From Hippea sp. KM1 (GTDB lineage: Bacteria; Campylobacterota_A; Desulfurellia; Desulfurellales; Hippeaceae): a stretch of 64,000 nt of DNA. The position numbers and the translations under genes are program-made. Under the pieces are notes generated by a model. It did no database searches and was not told where the DNA came from. It was given only the letters and a program-made list of their open reading frames with translations. The stretch covers positions 842,001 to 906,000 of the forward strand of contig NZ_JAFP01000001.1 in assembly GCF_000526195.1 (NCBI RefSeq), read 5' to 3'. This document shows, piece by piece, positions 8,695 to 18,445 of this stretch; positions within the stretch are counted from its first letter, which is position 1; every line of letters begins with the position of its first letter.

Positions 8695-9173
8695 GTTTTG
8701 GATTTGATGTGCATAGGCTGATAAAGGGCAGGCCGTTGATATTGGGTGGTGTTAACATAGAATACGATTACGGGCTTTTAGGGCATTCGGATGCGGATTG
8801 CTTAACACATGCCATCTGTGATGCCTTGATCGGGGCTTTGGGTATTGGTGATATAGGGGAGATGTTTCCCGATAGCGACCCTAAATACAAAGACATAAAG
8901 AGTTTGTTCTTCTTGCAGAGGATAAGGGAGATTATTGATGAGGCGGGCTTTGAGGTTGGCAACATAGATGCAACAATTGTTATGCAGAAGCCTAAGTTGA
9001 AGCCGTATAAGGAGGCGATGGCATCGAATATAGCAAAGGCCTTAAGGATAGATAAAGGGATAGTCAACATAAAGGCCACAACAACGGAGCTGTTGGGGTT
9101 TGAAGGCAGGGGTGAAGGTGTTAGTGCATATGCTGTGGCTATGTTGAGGGGGAAAAATGAGCGGATTTGGTAA
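8679..9173 (+). CDS. ispF: 2-C-methyl-D-erythritol 2,4-cyclodiphosphate synthase
   Basis: A 164-residue enzyme that cyclises CDP-ME 2-phosphate with loss of CMP in isoprenoid synthesis. The metal-binding residues are visible in GFDVHRL (Asp and His, about residues 8-13) and [10 protein letters not shown] (His about 39). [15 protein letters not shown] forms the substrate pocket. The C-terminus contains [16 protein letters not shown], a family signature. Length is normal; the enzyme acts as a trimer in other bacteria. It begins 16 bases inside ispD, with the coupling expected for consecutive pathway steps. Confidence 0.97.
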   Translation: MSFRVGFGFDVHRLIKGRPLILGGVNIEYDYGLLGHSDADCLTHAICDALIGALGIGDIGEMFPDSDPKYKDIKSLFFLQRIREIIDEAGFEVGNIDATIVMQKPKLKPYKEAMASNIAKALRIDKGIVNIKATTTELLGFEGRGEGVSAYAVAMLRGKNERIW

Positions 9174-9381
9174 GCTTTTTATAGTGATTGGGATTATCTT
9201 TATCGTTATAGGGCTCTTGTTTAGCTATCTGCCCCAGATAACCAAAATTCCGTTTGGCAGGTTGCCTGGGGATATTATCATAAAGAAGGATAACTTCACT
9301 TTTTACTTTCCCCTTGCAAGCAGTATCATTTTAAGTATAATCCTAACGGTTATTTTTTATTTTCTGGGAAAACTGAAGTAA
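9157..9381 (+). CDS. Small DUF2905-type membrane protein
   Basis: A 74-residue protein with two predicted transmembrane helices (about residues 5-25 and 50-71). Between them lies the motif [19 protein letters not shown], characteristic of DUF2905 proteins. Function is unknown. The gene overlaps ispF by 17 bases and sits just before yajC; a link with the Sec accessory genes is possible but unproven. Confidence 0.85.
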   Translation: MSGFGKLFIVIGIIFIVIGLLFSYLPQITKIPFGRLPGDIIIKKDNFTFYFPLASSIILSIILTVIFYFLGKLK

Positions 9382-9390
9382 GGAGGGTGT

Positions 9391-9696
9391 ATGTTTTCTT
9401 TAGTTCCCGAAGCATTTGCAACCGGTTCTGCCGCACCACAACCGAGCATGTGGGCTCAGATTATTCCGTTGATTCTCATTGTCGTGGTTTTCTATGTGTT
9501 TTTGATACTGCCCCAGCAGAAGCAGAGGAAGAAACACCAGGAGTTCATAAACTCCCTGAAGAGGGGTGATAAGATAATCACATCAAGCGGCATATACGGC
9601 ACCATAGTAAAGGTAAACGAGGATAATTTTGTTATTGAGATAGCCGACGGTGTTCAGATTAAGGTCAGCAAGCATAGCATAGTATCAAAACAATAG
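9391..9696 (+). CDS. yajC: Preprotein translocase subunit YajC
   Basis: A 101-residue inner-membrane protein of the holotranslocase SecDF-YajC. One transmembrane helix lies at about residues 24-44 (IIPLILIVVVFYVFLILP), followed directly by the family motif PQQKQRKKHQEF and a small soluble domain (GDKIITSSGIYGTIVKV). The start is preceded by GGAGGG. Next come secD and secF in the canonical order, which makes the assignment secure. Confidence 0.96.
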   Translation: MFSLVPEAFATGSAAPQPSMWAQIIPLILIVVVFYVFLILPQQKQRKKHQEFINSLKRGDKIITSSGIYGTIVKVNEDNFVIEIADGVQIKVSKHSIVSKQ

Positions 9697-9707
9697 AAGG
9701 GTGAGCC

Positions 9708-11312
9708 ATGAAAACTTCCACATGGATAAAACTGGTTATAATTATCGTTATTGTTGCCATTTTTGGGGCATACACGCTTCCAAGCCTTATAGGTAAACAA
9801 AAAGCCAAGGAGATATCCTCGCTTTTTAACGGCCTTCTGCCTACAGATACCATAAACCTGGGATTGGATTTAAAGGGCGGAATGCATCTTGTTCTGGGTG
9901 TTGATACGGATAAAGCCGTTTTTGTGGTTATCTCAAGGGCGGCTGAGAATATACAGCAGCAGCTTATCAATGCCAAGATAGCTGCAGACAGCGTTATACC
10001 CGAGGCAGAAGGGTATAGAATCAAGATACACTTGGTCGATAATAAAGACATAAACCGCGCCGTGGATCTTATCATTAAAAGCCTTCCCAATTACAGGGTG
10101 ATAAATGATGGCAACCCCATTGTTATCCAGCTGAAGAAGGAGATAGCCGACAAGATAAAGAAGAGGGCCATTGAGCAGGCCATAAGCGTTATAAGGAATA
10201 GGGTCAATCAGTTCGGTGTTACGGAGCCAACGGTTGTAAAGGCTGGCGATGACCACATCGTTGTTGACTTACCCGGTATAAAGAACGCCAATAGGGCTGT
10301 CAGGTTGCTGGGTGAGACAGCCAGACTTGAGCTGCATTTAGTTGATGATAAGGTTGATGTGTCCGATGCGTTGAATGGCAATCTGCCTCCCGATGATGAG
10401 GTGTTGTATCAGATTCAGAGGGATCCAACAACCGGTGAGATTAGCAAGATACCCTTTGTGGTTAAGAAGGAGCCTGTAATCACGGGTGATATGATAACCA
10501 ATGCCACCGTAAGGTTTGGCGGCACACTCAACCAGCCGTATGTGGCCTTTGAATTGAATTCTGAGGGGGCTAAGATCTTTGCCAAGTTTACGGCCACACA
10601 CATAGGCAAGAGGCTTGCCATTGTTTTGGATAATGTAATATACTCTGCACCGGTCATCCAGAGCAGGATAGGCGGTGGAAGGGGTCAGATCACCGGTAAT
10701 TTTACGCTTGAAGAGGCGCATGATCTGGCCTTGGTTCTAAGGAGCGGTTCTCTGCCTGCCCCGGTTAAGGTTCTTCAGAAGGTAACCATAGGCCCATCGC
10801 TGGGTAAGATCTCCATAGAGAAGGGTAAGAAGGCCATGATATTCGGCGCTTTGGCCGTTATCCTCTTTATGATATTCTATTACAGATTATCGGGGGTTTT
10901 GGCGGATCTGGCATTGATATTGAACATCGTTATTATCTTTGGGACGATGGTGATGTTGCATGCCACATTGACCTTGCCCGGTATTGCAGGTATTGCCCTG
11001 ACCGTTGGAATGGCGGTCGATGCCAATGTCTTGATATACGAAAGGATAAGGGAGGAATTGCTCATAGGAAGAAGCATACACGATGCTGTCAACACGGGGT
11101 ATTCAAGGGCGTTTATAACGATTTTGGATGCCAATATTACAACACTGATAATTGCCTTGATTCTGTATCAGTTTGGCAGCGGTCCGGTTAAGGGTTTTGC
11201 CATTACCATGGCTATAGGTCTTTTAGCGAATATGTTTACGGCTATCACATTCACCAAGACGGTATTTGAGATTGTTTTAGATAAGTTCAAGCCGTCAAAG
11301 TTAAGTATTTGA
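9708..11312 (+). CDS. secD: Protein translocase subunit SecD
   Basis: A 534-residue SecD that uses the proton motive force to pull exported proteins through SecYEG on the periplasmic side. It has an N-terminal transmembrane helix (about residues 6-25), the signature LGLDLKGGMHLVLGVD (about 50-65) and the large periplasmic P1 head domain (about 70-365). Five C-terminal helices follow, including the conserved GIALTVGMAVDANVLIYERIREE segment with the membrane Asp thought to carry protons. Length is at the short end of SecD proteins. The gene is 11 bases after yajC and 13 before secF. Confidence 0.97.
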   Translation: MKTSTWIKLVIIIVIVAIFGAYTLPSLIGKQKAKEISSLFNGLLPTDTINLGLDLKGGMHLVLGVDTDKAVFVVISRAAENIQQQLINAKIAADSVIPEAEGYRIKIHLVDNKDINRAVDLIIKSLPNYRVINDGNPIVIQLKKEIADKIKKRAIEQAISVIRNRVNQFGVTEPTVVKAGDDHIVVDLPGIKNANRAVRLLGETARLELHLVDDKVDVSDALNGNLPPDDEVLYQIQRDPTTGEISKIPFVVKKEPVITGDMITNATVRFGGTLNQPYVAFELNSEGAKIFAKFTATHIGKRLAIVLDNVIYSAPVIQSRIGGGRGQITGNFTLEEAHDLALVLRSGSLPAPVKVLQKVTIGPSLGKISIEKGKKAMIFGALAVILFMIFYYRLSGVLADLALILNIVIIFGTMVMLHATLTLPGIAGIALTVGMAVDANVLIYERIREELLIGRSIHDAVNTGYSRAFITILDANITTLIIALILYQFGSGPVKGFAITMAIGLLANMFTAITFTKTVFEIVLDKFKPSKLSI

Positions 11313-11325
11313 TGCGGGGTGGGGT

Positions 11326-12294
11326 ATGGTTCAGTTTATCAAGCCAGGGATTTTGATCGATTTTGTCTCGAAGTTTAAGATAGCCATTTCGCTGTCTTTG
11401 ATTTTGATTTTAATAGGCGTAGGCCATTTGATATGGAAGGGCCCGAAGCTCGGTATAGAGTTCAAGGGAGGAACATCTATACAGGTGGAGTTTGACAAGC
11501 CCGTAAATGTTTCTGCGCTGAGGGATGCCATAAAGAACTCCAAATTCTTTGCCGACTCAAGGATTCAGAATATAGGCGGAAGCAATAAGAGATACATCAT
11601 ATACACAAAGGTGTCCACATCGTCCACGACAACCTCTATAGAATCGAAACTTAAGGAGCTATTGGATAAGCAGTTTAAGGGTGGCTATAAGATTTTAGAG
11701 GTGGATATGGTAGGCCCGAAGGTGGGCAAGGAGTTCAGGGATAAGGGCATAATAGCCATTGTTCTATCCCTGATCGCCATTCTGATTTACATAAGCTTGA
11801 GGTTCCAATACAGGTTTGCCATAGGCGCTATATTAGCCCTTGTGCATGATGTATTGATAACCGTTGGGTTTTTATCCATATTTGGGTATGAGTTTACGCT
11901 TGATGTGGTTGCAGCCATCCTGACCATCGTGGGATACTCTGTAAACGACACCATCGTCATATTTGACAGGATAAGGGAGAAGGTAAAGACCAACAGGAAG
12001 TTAAGCAATACAGAGGCGATCAATATGGGTGTCAGTGAGACGCTCTCAAGGACGATATTGACAGCAGGAACGACGCTGTTTGTTGTATTGTCGTTGTATC
12101 TGTTTGGCGGACACGCCTTAAAGGGCATGTCTTTTGCCTTGCTGGTTGGCATAATCTCTGGAACTTACTCCTCTATATTCATAGCATCACCAACACTCCT
12201 TATGTTTAAGGGTGAGTTGATACCGCAAAAGAAGGAAGTCGATTCGACAGAGAAGTTCAAGCAGAAGTTTGAATTCGATAACATGAAAATGTAG
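11326..12294 (+). CDS. secF: Protein translocase subunit SecF
   Basis: A 322-residue partner of SecD. An N-terminal transmembrane helix is followed by LGIEFKGGTSIQVEF (about residues 44-58), the periplasmic domain, and C-terminal helices with TIVGYSVNDTIVIFDRIRE, the SecF counterpart of the SecD proton-path motif. The stop codon abuts the GTG start of glnE, so this gene may be read through into glnE on one transcript. Confidence 0.97.
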   Translation: MVQFIKPGILIDFVSKFKIAISLSLILILIGVGHLIWKGPKLGIEFKGGTSIQVEFDKPVNVSALRDAIKNSKFFADSRIQNIGGSNKRYIIYTKVSTSSTTTSIESKLKELLDKQFKGGYKILEVDMVGPKVGKEFRDKGIIAIVLSLIAILIYISLRFQYRFAIGAILALVHDVLITVGFLSIFGYEFTLDVVAAILTIVGYSVNDTIVIFDRIREKVKTNRKLSNTEAINMGVSETLSRTILTAGTTLFVVLSLYLFGGHALKGMSFALLVGIISGTYSSIFIASPTLLMFKGELIPQKKEVDSTEKFKQKFEFDNMKM

Positions 12295-15003
12295 GTGGGT
12301 TTATATAGGGCTTTGCTTGAGCGCTTCGTGGCCCTCTTTGAGGATAAGAAGAGGGCCTATAATATCATCCTGCACATAACCTCGCAGTATAAGCTGCTTA
12401 GCGAATTCAAAGCGGCTCTGCCTAATTTAGAGGCGGTTATTGCCAATTGTGAAGACAGGGATACAGCATTTTCCTATTTTGCCGATTTCTTAGCCAACTC
12501 CACAGCCAAATCGACCATATTTGAGCTTATAATGTCCTTCAGGGTTGTGGGTGAGGTGTTGTTTGGTATATTCTGCCAATCCAACACGCTCTCCGTTTTT
12601 TTGATAAACAACCCGGAGTATATCTTCTGGCTTATTGAGAACGATACGCTGGCCAACAAGAAAGGCAAGGATAGCTATCTGAAAGAGGCAAGGGAATTTG
12701 TTTTGTCTGCCTCTACCGTCGATAGGATGGAATACCTCCTGAGGCATTACAGAAAAAGGGAGTATCTGCGTATTGCAACAAGGGAGATCATAGGTGCTGC
12801 TCCGTTTGAACAGGTAATGGAGGAGATGTCGAATCTGGCCGATGCCTTGATAGAGGTGGCAATAGAGATAGCATTTAGAAAGCTTAAGAAGGAATATACA
12901 AAGAGGGATTTTTGTGTTATTGGTCTTGGGAAGTTAGGCAACAGGGAGCTTAATTTCTCATCAGATATAGATTTGATGTTTGTGCACAGGGGTGATGGTG
13001 AGTTTTTCAACAGAATAGCCTCCAATGTTGTTTCTATACTCAACCAGAACAAGGAGGGCGGGTTTGTTTATAGGGTCGATGTCAGACTGAGGCCGGGCGG
13101 CAATGCGTATCCACTCTCCATGAGCCTTGATGAGTATGAGTCCTATTATGAGACATTCGGTCAGCCGTGGGAGAGGCTTGCTTTGGTAAAGGCAAGGCCG
13201 GTTGCCGGTGATTTTGAGTTGGGTAAGGAGTTTTTAGCTGTTATTGAGCCGTTTGTGTATAGGCGCTCCATTGATGTGGAATACATAGAGGAGATAAGGA
13301 GGCTTCTATTTAAAATAAAGAAGCATTCGATAAAAAGCGTGAGCCGATTCATCGCTCCAAACAAGTTGGATGTAAAAAAAGGTGAGGGCGGTATAAGGGA
13401 GGTTGAGTTTATAGTCAACTATTTTCAGCTGATTTACGGAGGCAAGATAGAGGAACTTAGGCATGTATCAACGACAGGGGGCCTTGAGCTTTTAGACAAG
13501 TTGAATCTTTTAAGCCATACCCGGATTTTAAGAGAGGCATACCTGTTTTTAAGGAGGATCGAGCATAAGATACAGCTGTTGAATGAGCAACAAAAGCAGA
13601 GATTGCCCGAGGATGAGGTAGAGCTGAAGAAACTGGCCGAAAAGCTTGACTGTAAAGATATCAATGATTTTGTCGATAGATACAACAGGATAACAAATAT
13701 CGTCCATAGGATATTCAGACGGATATTCATAGAGGACAGATCGCTTCCCGTTTTGTCCAATCCTGAGGATATAGAGGCCTATCTGTGTGAGTTTGGCTAT
13801 AGCTGGTCTGATGCAGAGAGGATAGCCACGGTTATGGCGGGTGTGGTAAAGAAGTTTTTGGCCAGCGATGTTAAGCCGTCTGTTATTGAGGGTATATTCA
13901 ACAACGCCTTTGAGTTAAGCAGGGATATAGGCAGGTTTGAGAATGTGGTGCTGGGTTTCGATAAGCTAAACCCCGCATATACGGCCTCCATATACTCAAA
14001 CAGGAACTTGTTTAGGGTGTTGGTTAAGTTTTTAAGCATAGATTACGGCGATCGGTTTGCCAAGTATCCCTTCCTTTTGGATACACTCCTTTCGCCTGGC
14101 AGCCTGAGCGTTGAGGCTATAAGCGAGAGGGAGAAGGAAAGGATAGAGTTTGAGATAGCTTTGAGGTTGTTCAGTGGCTCGTTTAGGCATGAGGATTTGG
14201 CTGTGTCGAGCGAGTTTGCAAAAAGATTCATATACGATGTGGTCAAGAAATGGGACAAAAACAACAATCTATGTGTTATAGGTTATGGAAAGTTGGCCAC
14301 CTCTGAGTTGTTTGTAGGCAGCGATCTGGATCTGGTGTTTGTCTGCCATAGGGATGCATGGCAGGAGCAGACAAATGTTGTTAAGATAACCAGGGAGCTT
14401 AAGAGGCTCTATGATGTGGATCTGAGGTTGAGGCCGTTTGGTGATAAGGGTTCGTTGGTGGTTGATCTTGATTATCTGAAGAGCTATTTTTCTAAGGATG
14501 CCCAGGATTGGGAGAAGCAGGCGGCTCAGAAATCCACGGTTATATACTGCGGCTTTGATAAGGATAAGGTAGAGACCATCTATAGGGATTTTGTTCTTAA
14601 AGACCCGCCCAGCAGGGCATCCATCTATGAGATGTTTAAGAAGATAGAGAAGAACAAGGGCAGTGGATTGGATCTTAAAAGCTCCTGGGGCGGTCTGACC
14701 AATATTGAGTTTTTGGTTCAGGCTATTTGCTTTGAGAATGGGTGTATGAAGCTGGGCAGCAGTATACCTGATTTAATCGATGAGATAGAAAAGAGGGTAA
14801 TATTTGATGTTTCTAATCTAAAGGAGGTTTATCTCTTTCTTTTGAAGGTGTTAAACGCCTTAAGGCTTTCTGGCAACTCAACAAAGCTTGATGATGAAGG
14901 CGCCTTGATTGCAGGTTTTTTGCTGGATGAGGACGATCTGCTTAGTAAGGTAGCCTCTGCTATGTCTTTTGTTAAGAAGAAGAGCCTGGAGTTCTTTGAA
15001 TGA
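12295..15003 (+). CDS. glnE: Bifunctional glutamine synthetase adenylyltransferase/deadenylase
   Basis: A 902-residue protein that attaches and removes AMP on glutamine synthetase in response to PII state. It has two nucleotidyltransferase domains. The first carries GLGKLGNRELNFSSDIDLMF (about residues 208-227) and RVDVRLRPGG. The second carries IGYGKLATSELFVGSDLDLVF and DVDLRLRPFG. Each has the DxD pair needed for metal binding. Each is followed by a helical domain of the GlnD-PII-uridylyltransferase type. It starts at GTG immediately after the secF stop with no clear independent ribosome site, suggesting coupling. Such a regulator implies a type I-beta glutamine synthetase elsewhere. It ends in a 4-base overlap with maf. 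Confidence 0.95.
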   Translation: MGLYRALLERFVALFEDKKRAYNIILHITSQYKLLSEFKAALPNLEAVIANCEDRDTAFSYFADFLANSTAKSTIFELIMSFRVVGEVLFGIFCQSNTLSVFLINNPEYIFWLIENDTLANKKGKDSYLKEAREFVLSASTVDRMEYLLRHYRKREYLRIATREIIGAAPFEQVMEEMSNLADALIEVAIEIAFRKLKKEYTKRDFCVIGLGKLGNRELNFSSDIDLMFVHRGDGEFFNRIASNVVSILNQNKEGGFVYRVDVRLRPGGNAYPLSMSLDEYESYYETFGQPWERLALVKARPVAGDFELGKEFLAVIEPFVYRRSIDVEYIEEIRRLLFKIKKHSIKSVSRFIAPNKLDVKKGEGGIREVEFIVNYFQLIYGGKIEELRHVSTTGGLELLDKLNLLSHTRILREAYLFLRRIEHKIQLLNEQQKQRLPEDEVELKKLAEKLDCKDINDFVDRYNRITNIVHRIFRRIFIEDRSLPVLSNPEDIEAYLCEFGYSWSDAERIATVMAGVVKKFLASDVKPSVIEGIFNNAFELSRDIGRFENVVLGFDKLNPAYTASIYSNRNLFRVLVKFLSIDYGDRFAKYPFLLDTLLSPGSLSVEAISEREKERIEFEIALRLFSGSFRHEDLAVSSEFAKRFIYDVVKKWDKNNNLCVIGYGKLATSELFVGSDLDLVFVCHRDAWQEQTNVVKITRELKRLYDVDLRLRPFGDKGSLVVDLDYLKSYFSKDAQDWEKQAAQKSTVIYCGFDKDKVETIYRDFVLKDPPSRASIYEMFKKIEKNKGSGLDLKSSWGGLTNIEFLVQAICFENGCMKLGSSIPDLIDEIEKRVIFDVSNLKEVYLFLLKVLNALRLSGNSTKLDDEGALIAGFLLDEDDLLSKVASAMSFVKKKSLEFFE

Positions 15004-15545
15004 TAGTGCTTTCAAGTTCTTCTAAGGCAAGAAGGAAGCTTATAAGAAAGTGTAAGCGGAATGTGGTTTTTGGTGTATCGAACATAGATGAGAGCAGGTT
15101 GAGTGGTGAGGCTGTTTATGAGTATGTGTTGAGGTTGAGTTATCTGAAGGCCGTCTCGGTTTATAAAGAGGGATTGATTGTGATAGGTGCCGATACGGTT
15201 ATAGTGCTCGATGATGAGGTGTTTGGTAAGCCCAAGGATAGGCTTGAGGCGTTCTATATGCTTAGGCGACTATCCGGCAGGATCCATGAGTGTTTTAGCG
15301 GTGTTAGCATAGTGAGCGATAAGGGCAGCGTTAGCTTTGTTGAGAGGGCTTTGGTTAAAGTGGATCGATTGAGCGATTATCAGATCGAGGCGTATTTGGA
15401 TACAGGGGAGTATAAGGGCAGGGCTGCAGGGTATGCCATTCAGGGTAAGGCCTCAGGTTTTATGAGGGTAATAGAGGGCGATAAGACAACCGTTATAGGG
15501 CTTCCCATGAAAAGGCTTTGCAGGCTTCTAAAATCGAGTGTATAA
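15000..15545 (+). CDS. maf: Maf-type nucleoside triphosphate pyrophosphatase
   Basis: A 181-residue house-cleaning pyrophosphatase that hydrolyses non-canonical or modified NTPs (dTTP/UTP or m7GTP types) to the monophosphate. Motifs are the N-terminal LSSSSKARRKLI (phosphate site), GADTVIVLDDEVFGKPKD in the middle (about residues 63-80, with the catalytic Asp), and GRAAGYAIQGKAS toward the C-terminus. Length is slightly below the usual 190-200. It overlaps glnE by 4 bases (ATGA). Confidence 0.93.
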   Translation: MIVLSSSSKARRKLIRKCKRNVVFGVSNIDESRLSGEAVYEYVLRLSYLKAVSVYKEGLIVIGADTVIVLDDEVFGKPKDRLEAFYMLRRLSGRIHECFSGVSIVSDKGSVSFVERALVKVDRLSDYQIEAYLDTGEYKGRAAGYAIQGKASGFMRVIEGDKTTVIGLPMKRLCRLLKSSV

Positions 15546-15576
15546 TGGGCATACTTTTTAAAAAGGGGGTTTGTTT

Positions 15577-17469
15577 ATGCTTGACTTTTTGAGGAATAAC
15601 ATAAAGAGGTTTGCCATTTTGCTCTGGATCGCTGCTGCGGCCTTCATTATAGGTGGAGCGTATCTGTTTGTCAGGGGGCCGTTTACCATGGGCAGCAACA
15701 CCGCCATCGAGGTGGGCGATACCAAGATAAGCTTTCAGGACTATCAAAAGACCTATAACAACATTTACAACTTCTATGTCCAGATGCTTACCCAGCTTAA
15801 GGGGGGCAATTTTAGCGATGAAGACATAAGGAAGTTGAATATAAAGCAGAAAACCATCGACATGCTTATTGAGAGGGCCCTGCTTTTGCAAGAGGCCAAA
15901 AGGGAGGGGATAAAGGTCACAGATGAGGATGTGCTTAAGGCTATAGAGTCCAATAAAGCCTTCTTTTACAACGGCAAGTTCTCGAAGGAGAAGTATTTGG
16001 CCCTGCTTAAGGCCAACAACATAAACCCGAAGGATTATGAGGATTCCTTAAGGGTTGTTTTGTATATAGATAAGCTAAAGAAGAAGCTGTTTAAGGATTT
16101 GAAGGTAAGCGACGATGAGGTTAAATCGTTCTTTGATAAGAATTACTCAAAGGTAAATCTGAAGTTTATGGTTTTTGATGCTGAAGCCTTTAAGAACAAG
16201 GTTAAGGTTGACGATAAGGCGCTTAAGGAGTTTTTTCAAAAGCACAAGAACGATTACCGCATACCGACGATGGTGAAGTTTAAATACATCGTTGTGCCTT
16301 TGGACTATGTTAAGGGCAAGATAAAGATAACAGACAACCAGACAAAGGCATTTTACAAGGCCCACCAGGATTACTTTAGGGTGCCTTTGAGAATAAAGGT
16401 GGCTCACATCTTGATCGCAGGCGATAACAAGACCGACAGTCAGCTAAAAGAGGAGGCAGAGAAGGTCTATGAGCTATTGAAGGATAAGAAGATATCCTTC
16501 AAGGAGGCTGCCAAGAAGTATTCAAAGGATACATACACCAAGAATGTGGGCGGTGAGCTTGGCTATGTTACCAAGAATATGGTTGTGGATGATTTTTGGA
16601 ATAACATAGTAAAACTCAAAAAGGGCGAGATCTCAAAGCCGTTCAAGACGAAGTTTGGCTATCATATAGCGCTGGTTGAGGACATAAAGAAGCCCTTTGT
16701 CAGGCAGTTTAAGGATGTTAAAGGGCAGATAGAGGATTACTTAAAGACACTCAAGGCCAAGAAGATCTGGTTCATTGAGGCGGATAAGATATTCGTTAAG
16801 ATCAGGGATTCTAAAAAGACTATGGATGAGGTTGCAAAAGAGTTCGGTCTAAAGACAAAACAGAGCGATTACATGAGCCTAAAGAAGACCGAAAGCCCAT
16901 TTACCTCGAAAATGGTTCAGCAGGCCTTGCTGTCTAATAAGAACGCCTTGCTTGGGCCCGATCTATCTGAGTCGGGTTATGTTATTTATAAGATGGTCGA
17001 TAAGAAGCCATCATACATACCACCGTTTGAGAAGGTAAAGGATAAGGTTAAGAAGGATTACATAGAGCAGAAGGCCCTTATGCTTGCAAGGTCTTATGCC
17101 GATAAGGCCTTGAAGGAGCTTAAATCATCCAAGCCGTTTGATAGTGTTGCTAAATCGTTCGGCTTGAAGGCCAAACTCGTAAAGGGCTTGACAAAACTCA
17201 TGCCGACGGATGAGTTTCCCTGTTCGTTGAACGAGAAGGTGATGGATAGGATATTTGAGAAGGGCAAGGGTTATTTTGATAAGTGTGAAGAGGGTAAGAG
17301 GGTTTATGTATTTGAGGTTGTGGATAAGATCTTTGATAAGAAGGAGTTTAATAAGCTAAAGGATAGCATAAGAAACGAGTTGTTATCGGAGAAGGAAAAC
17401 GAGGTGCTTGATAGGTTCGTTGAGCAGTTGAAGAAGAAGACCAAGATCAAGATAAACCCCAAGCTATGA
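15577..17469 (+). CDS. PpiD-like membrane-anchored peptidyl-prolyl isomerase/chaperone
   Basis: A 630-residue inner-membrane periplasmic folding factor. One N-terminal transmembrane helix lies at about residues 13-33 (FAILLWIAAAAFIIGGAYLF). A SurA_N-like chaperone domain follows (about 35-200), then a parvulin (PpiC) domain at about 265-370, recognisable from VAHILIA, FKEAAKKYSKD, GGELGYVTKNMV and FKTKFGYHIALVED. A long helical C-terminal chaperone region follows. I start at the ATG at 15577, not the TTG at 15571, because the GGGGG at 15565-15569 is then well spaced. The single parvulin domain and anchor match PpiD rather than SurA. It overlaps nth by 4 bases. Confidence 0.92.
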   Translation: MLDFLRNNIKRFAILLWIAAAAFIIGGAYLFVRGPFTMGSNTAIEVGDTKISFQDYQKTYNNIYNFYVQMLTQLKGGNFSDEDIRKLNIKQKTIDMLIERALLLQEAKREGIKVTDEDVLKAIESNKAFFYNGKFSKEKYLALLKANNINPKDYEDSLRVVLYIDKLKKKLFKDLKVSDDEVKSFFDKNYSKVNLKFMVFDAEAFKNKVKVDDKALKEFFQKHKNDYRIPTMVKFKYIVVPLDYVKGKIKITDNQTKAFYKAHQDYFRVPLRIKVAHILIAGDNKTDSQLKEEAEKVYELLKDKKISFKEAAKKYSKDTYTKNVGGELGYVTKNMVVDDFWNNIVKLKKGEISKPFKTKFGYHIALVEDIKKPFVRQFKDVKGQIEDYLKTLKAKKIWFIEADKIFVKIRDSKKTMDEVAKEFGLKTKQSDYMSLKKTESPFTSKMVQQALLSNKNALLGPDLSESGYVIYKMVDKKPSYIPPFEKVKDKVKKDYIEQKALMLARSYADKALKELKSSKPFDSVAKSFGLKAKLVKGLTKLMPTDEFPCSLNEKVMDRIFEKGKGYFDKCEEGKRVYVFEVVDKIFDKKEFNKLKDSIRNELLSEKENEVLDRFVEQLKKKTKIKINPKL

Positions 17470-18119
17470 GAATAGACCAGATTGATGAGGTTATTGAGCT
17501 GTTAAGGGAGGCCTATAGGGGCTTTGTCGAGCCTGTCGTGACGCAGGTTGCAAAGGACAAAGACCCCTATAGGGTTCTGGTCTCGACTATTTTAAGCCTA
17601 AGAACAAAAGACGAGACAACCCTTAAGGCCTCCATGAGGCTGTTTGATGTTGCAGATAACATACACAGGTTATCAGAGCTTGATGAGGATGAGATAGCAA
17701 GGCTCATCTATCCTGTCGGTTTTTACAAAACAAAGGCCAAAAACCTAAAAAAGATAGCCCGAATCATTATAGATAAATACGGCGGCCAGATACCCGAGGA
17801 TTTGGATGAGCTGCTTAAGTTGCCCAATGTAGGCAGAAAGACGGCCAATCTTGTGCTGGCCAAGGGGTTTAATATACCGGCAATCTGCGTTGATATTCAT
17901 GTGCATCGTATATCCAACAGGCTCGGTTTGGTCGATACAAAGACACCTGAAGAGACCGAATTTGCCTTAAGAAGGATACTGCCTAAAAAATACTGGATAG
18001 AGTTTAACGATCTGCTTGTGCCATTTGGTCAGAACATCTGCAGGCCTGTATCACCGTTTTGTTCTAAATGCACCATAAGGGATTATTGCTCAAGAAGGGG
18101 TGTTGTTAGGTTTAGATGA
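17466..18119 (+). CDS. nth: Endonuclease III (DNA glycosylase/AP lyase)
   Basis: A 217-residue base-excision repair enzyme removing oxidised pyrimidines. The helix-hairpin-helix LPNVGRKTANLVL contains the catalytic Lys, and the catalytic Asp is in the following CVDIHVHRISNRLGL. The C-terminal iron-sulfur loop reads CRPVSPFCSKCTIRDYC, with the CX6CX2CX5C spacing typical of Nth. Size is normal. It is coupled by ATGA to the next gene. Confidence 0.96.
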   Translation: MRIDQIDEVIELLREAYRGFVEPVVTQVAKDKDPYRVLVSTILSLRTKDETTLKASMRLFDVADNIHRLSELDEDEIARLIYPVGFYKTKAKNLKKIARIIIDKYGGQIPEDLDELLKLPNVGRKTANLVLAKGFNIPAICVDIHVHRISNRLGLVDTKTPEETEFALRRILPKKYWIEFNDLLVPFGQNICRPVSPFCSKCTIRDYCSRRGVVRFR

Positions 18120-18445
18120 ACGGGTCAAACAGCATGGATGATTACATAAGGCGGGGCAGGGCCCTGGCCTGGTTGGCCTATCTGGGCCTTTTGATCATCA
18201 TACCCGCTGCTTTACAGAAGGATAATCCATATACGGTTTACCATGTAAAACAGGGGCTTGCCCTTCTGATATGCAGCATATTGGCCAGCTTTCTGTGGTT
18301 TGTTCCGTTGATTGGTGTTATTTTAGGGTGGGTTGCCTCGGTTGTTCTGTTTGTGCTTAACATCATTGGCATATATAACGCCGCCTCGGGAAAGATCAAG
18401 CCCCTGCCCATTATCGGTGCCTTAGGGGAGGGCTTTAACTTCTAA
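18116..18445 (+). CDS. Small DUF4870-like membrane protein
   Basis: A 109-residue protein with three hydrophobic segments (about residues 18-36, 48-66 and 70-90), ending in a soluble tail IKPLPIIGALGEGFNF. The pattern of a short N-terminus, a 'YxxxHVKQGLAL' loop and paired helices resembles DUF4870/TIC20-like small membrane proteins. Function unknown. An alternative start at 18134 would give MDDYIRRGRALAW, but ATGA coupling with nth favours 18116. Its stop codon interlocks with that of rtcB on the opposite strand (18442-18445). Confidence 0.78.
   Translation: MNGSNSMDDYIRRGRALAWLAYLGLLIIIPAALQKDNPYTVYHVKQGLALLICSILASFLWFVPLIGVILGWVASVVLFVLNIIGIYNAASGKIKPLPIIGALGEGFNF

Noticed and set aside
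9387-9569. Alternate-frame ORF over yajC
   Set aside because: It is a shadow of yajC, whose protein has all family features.
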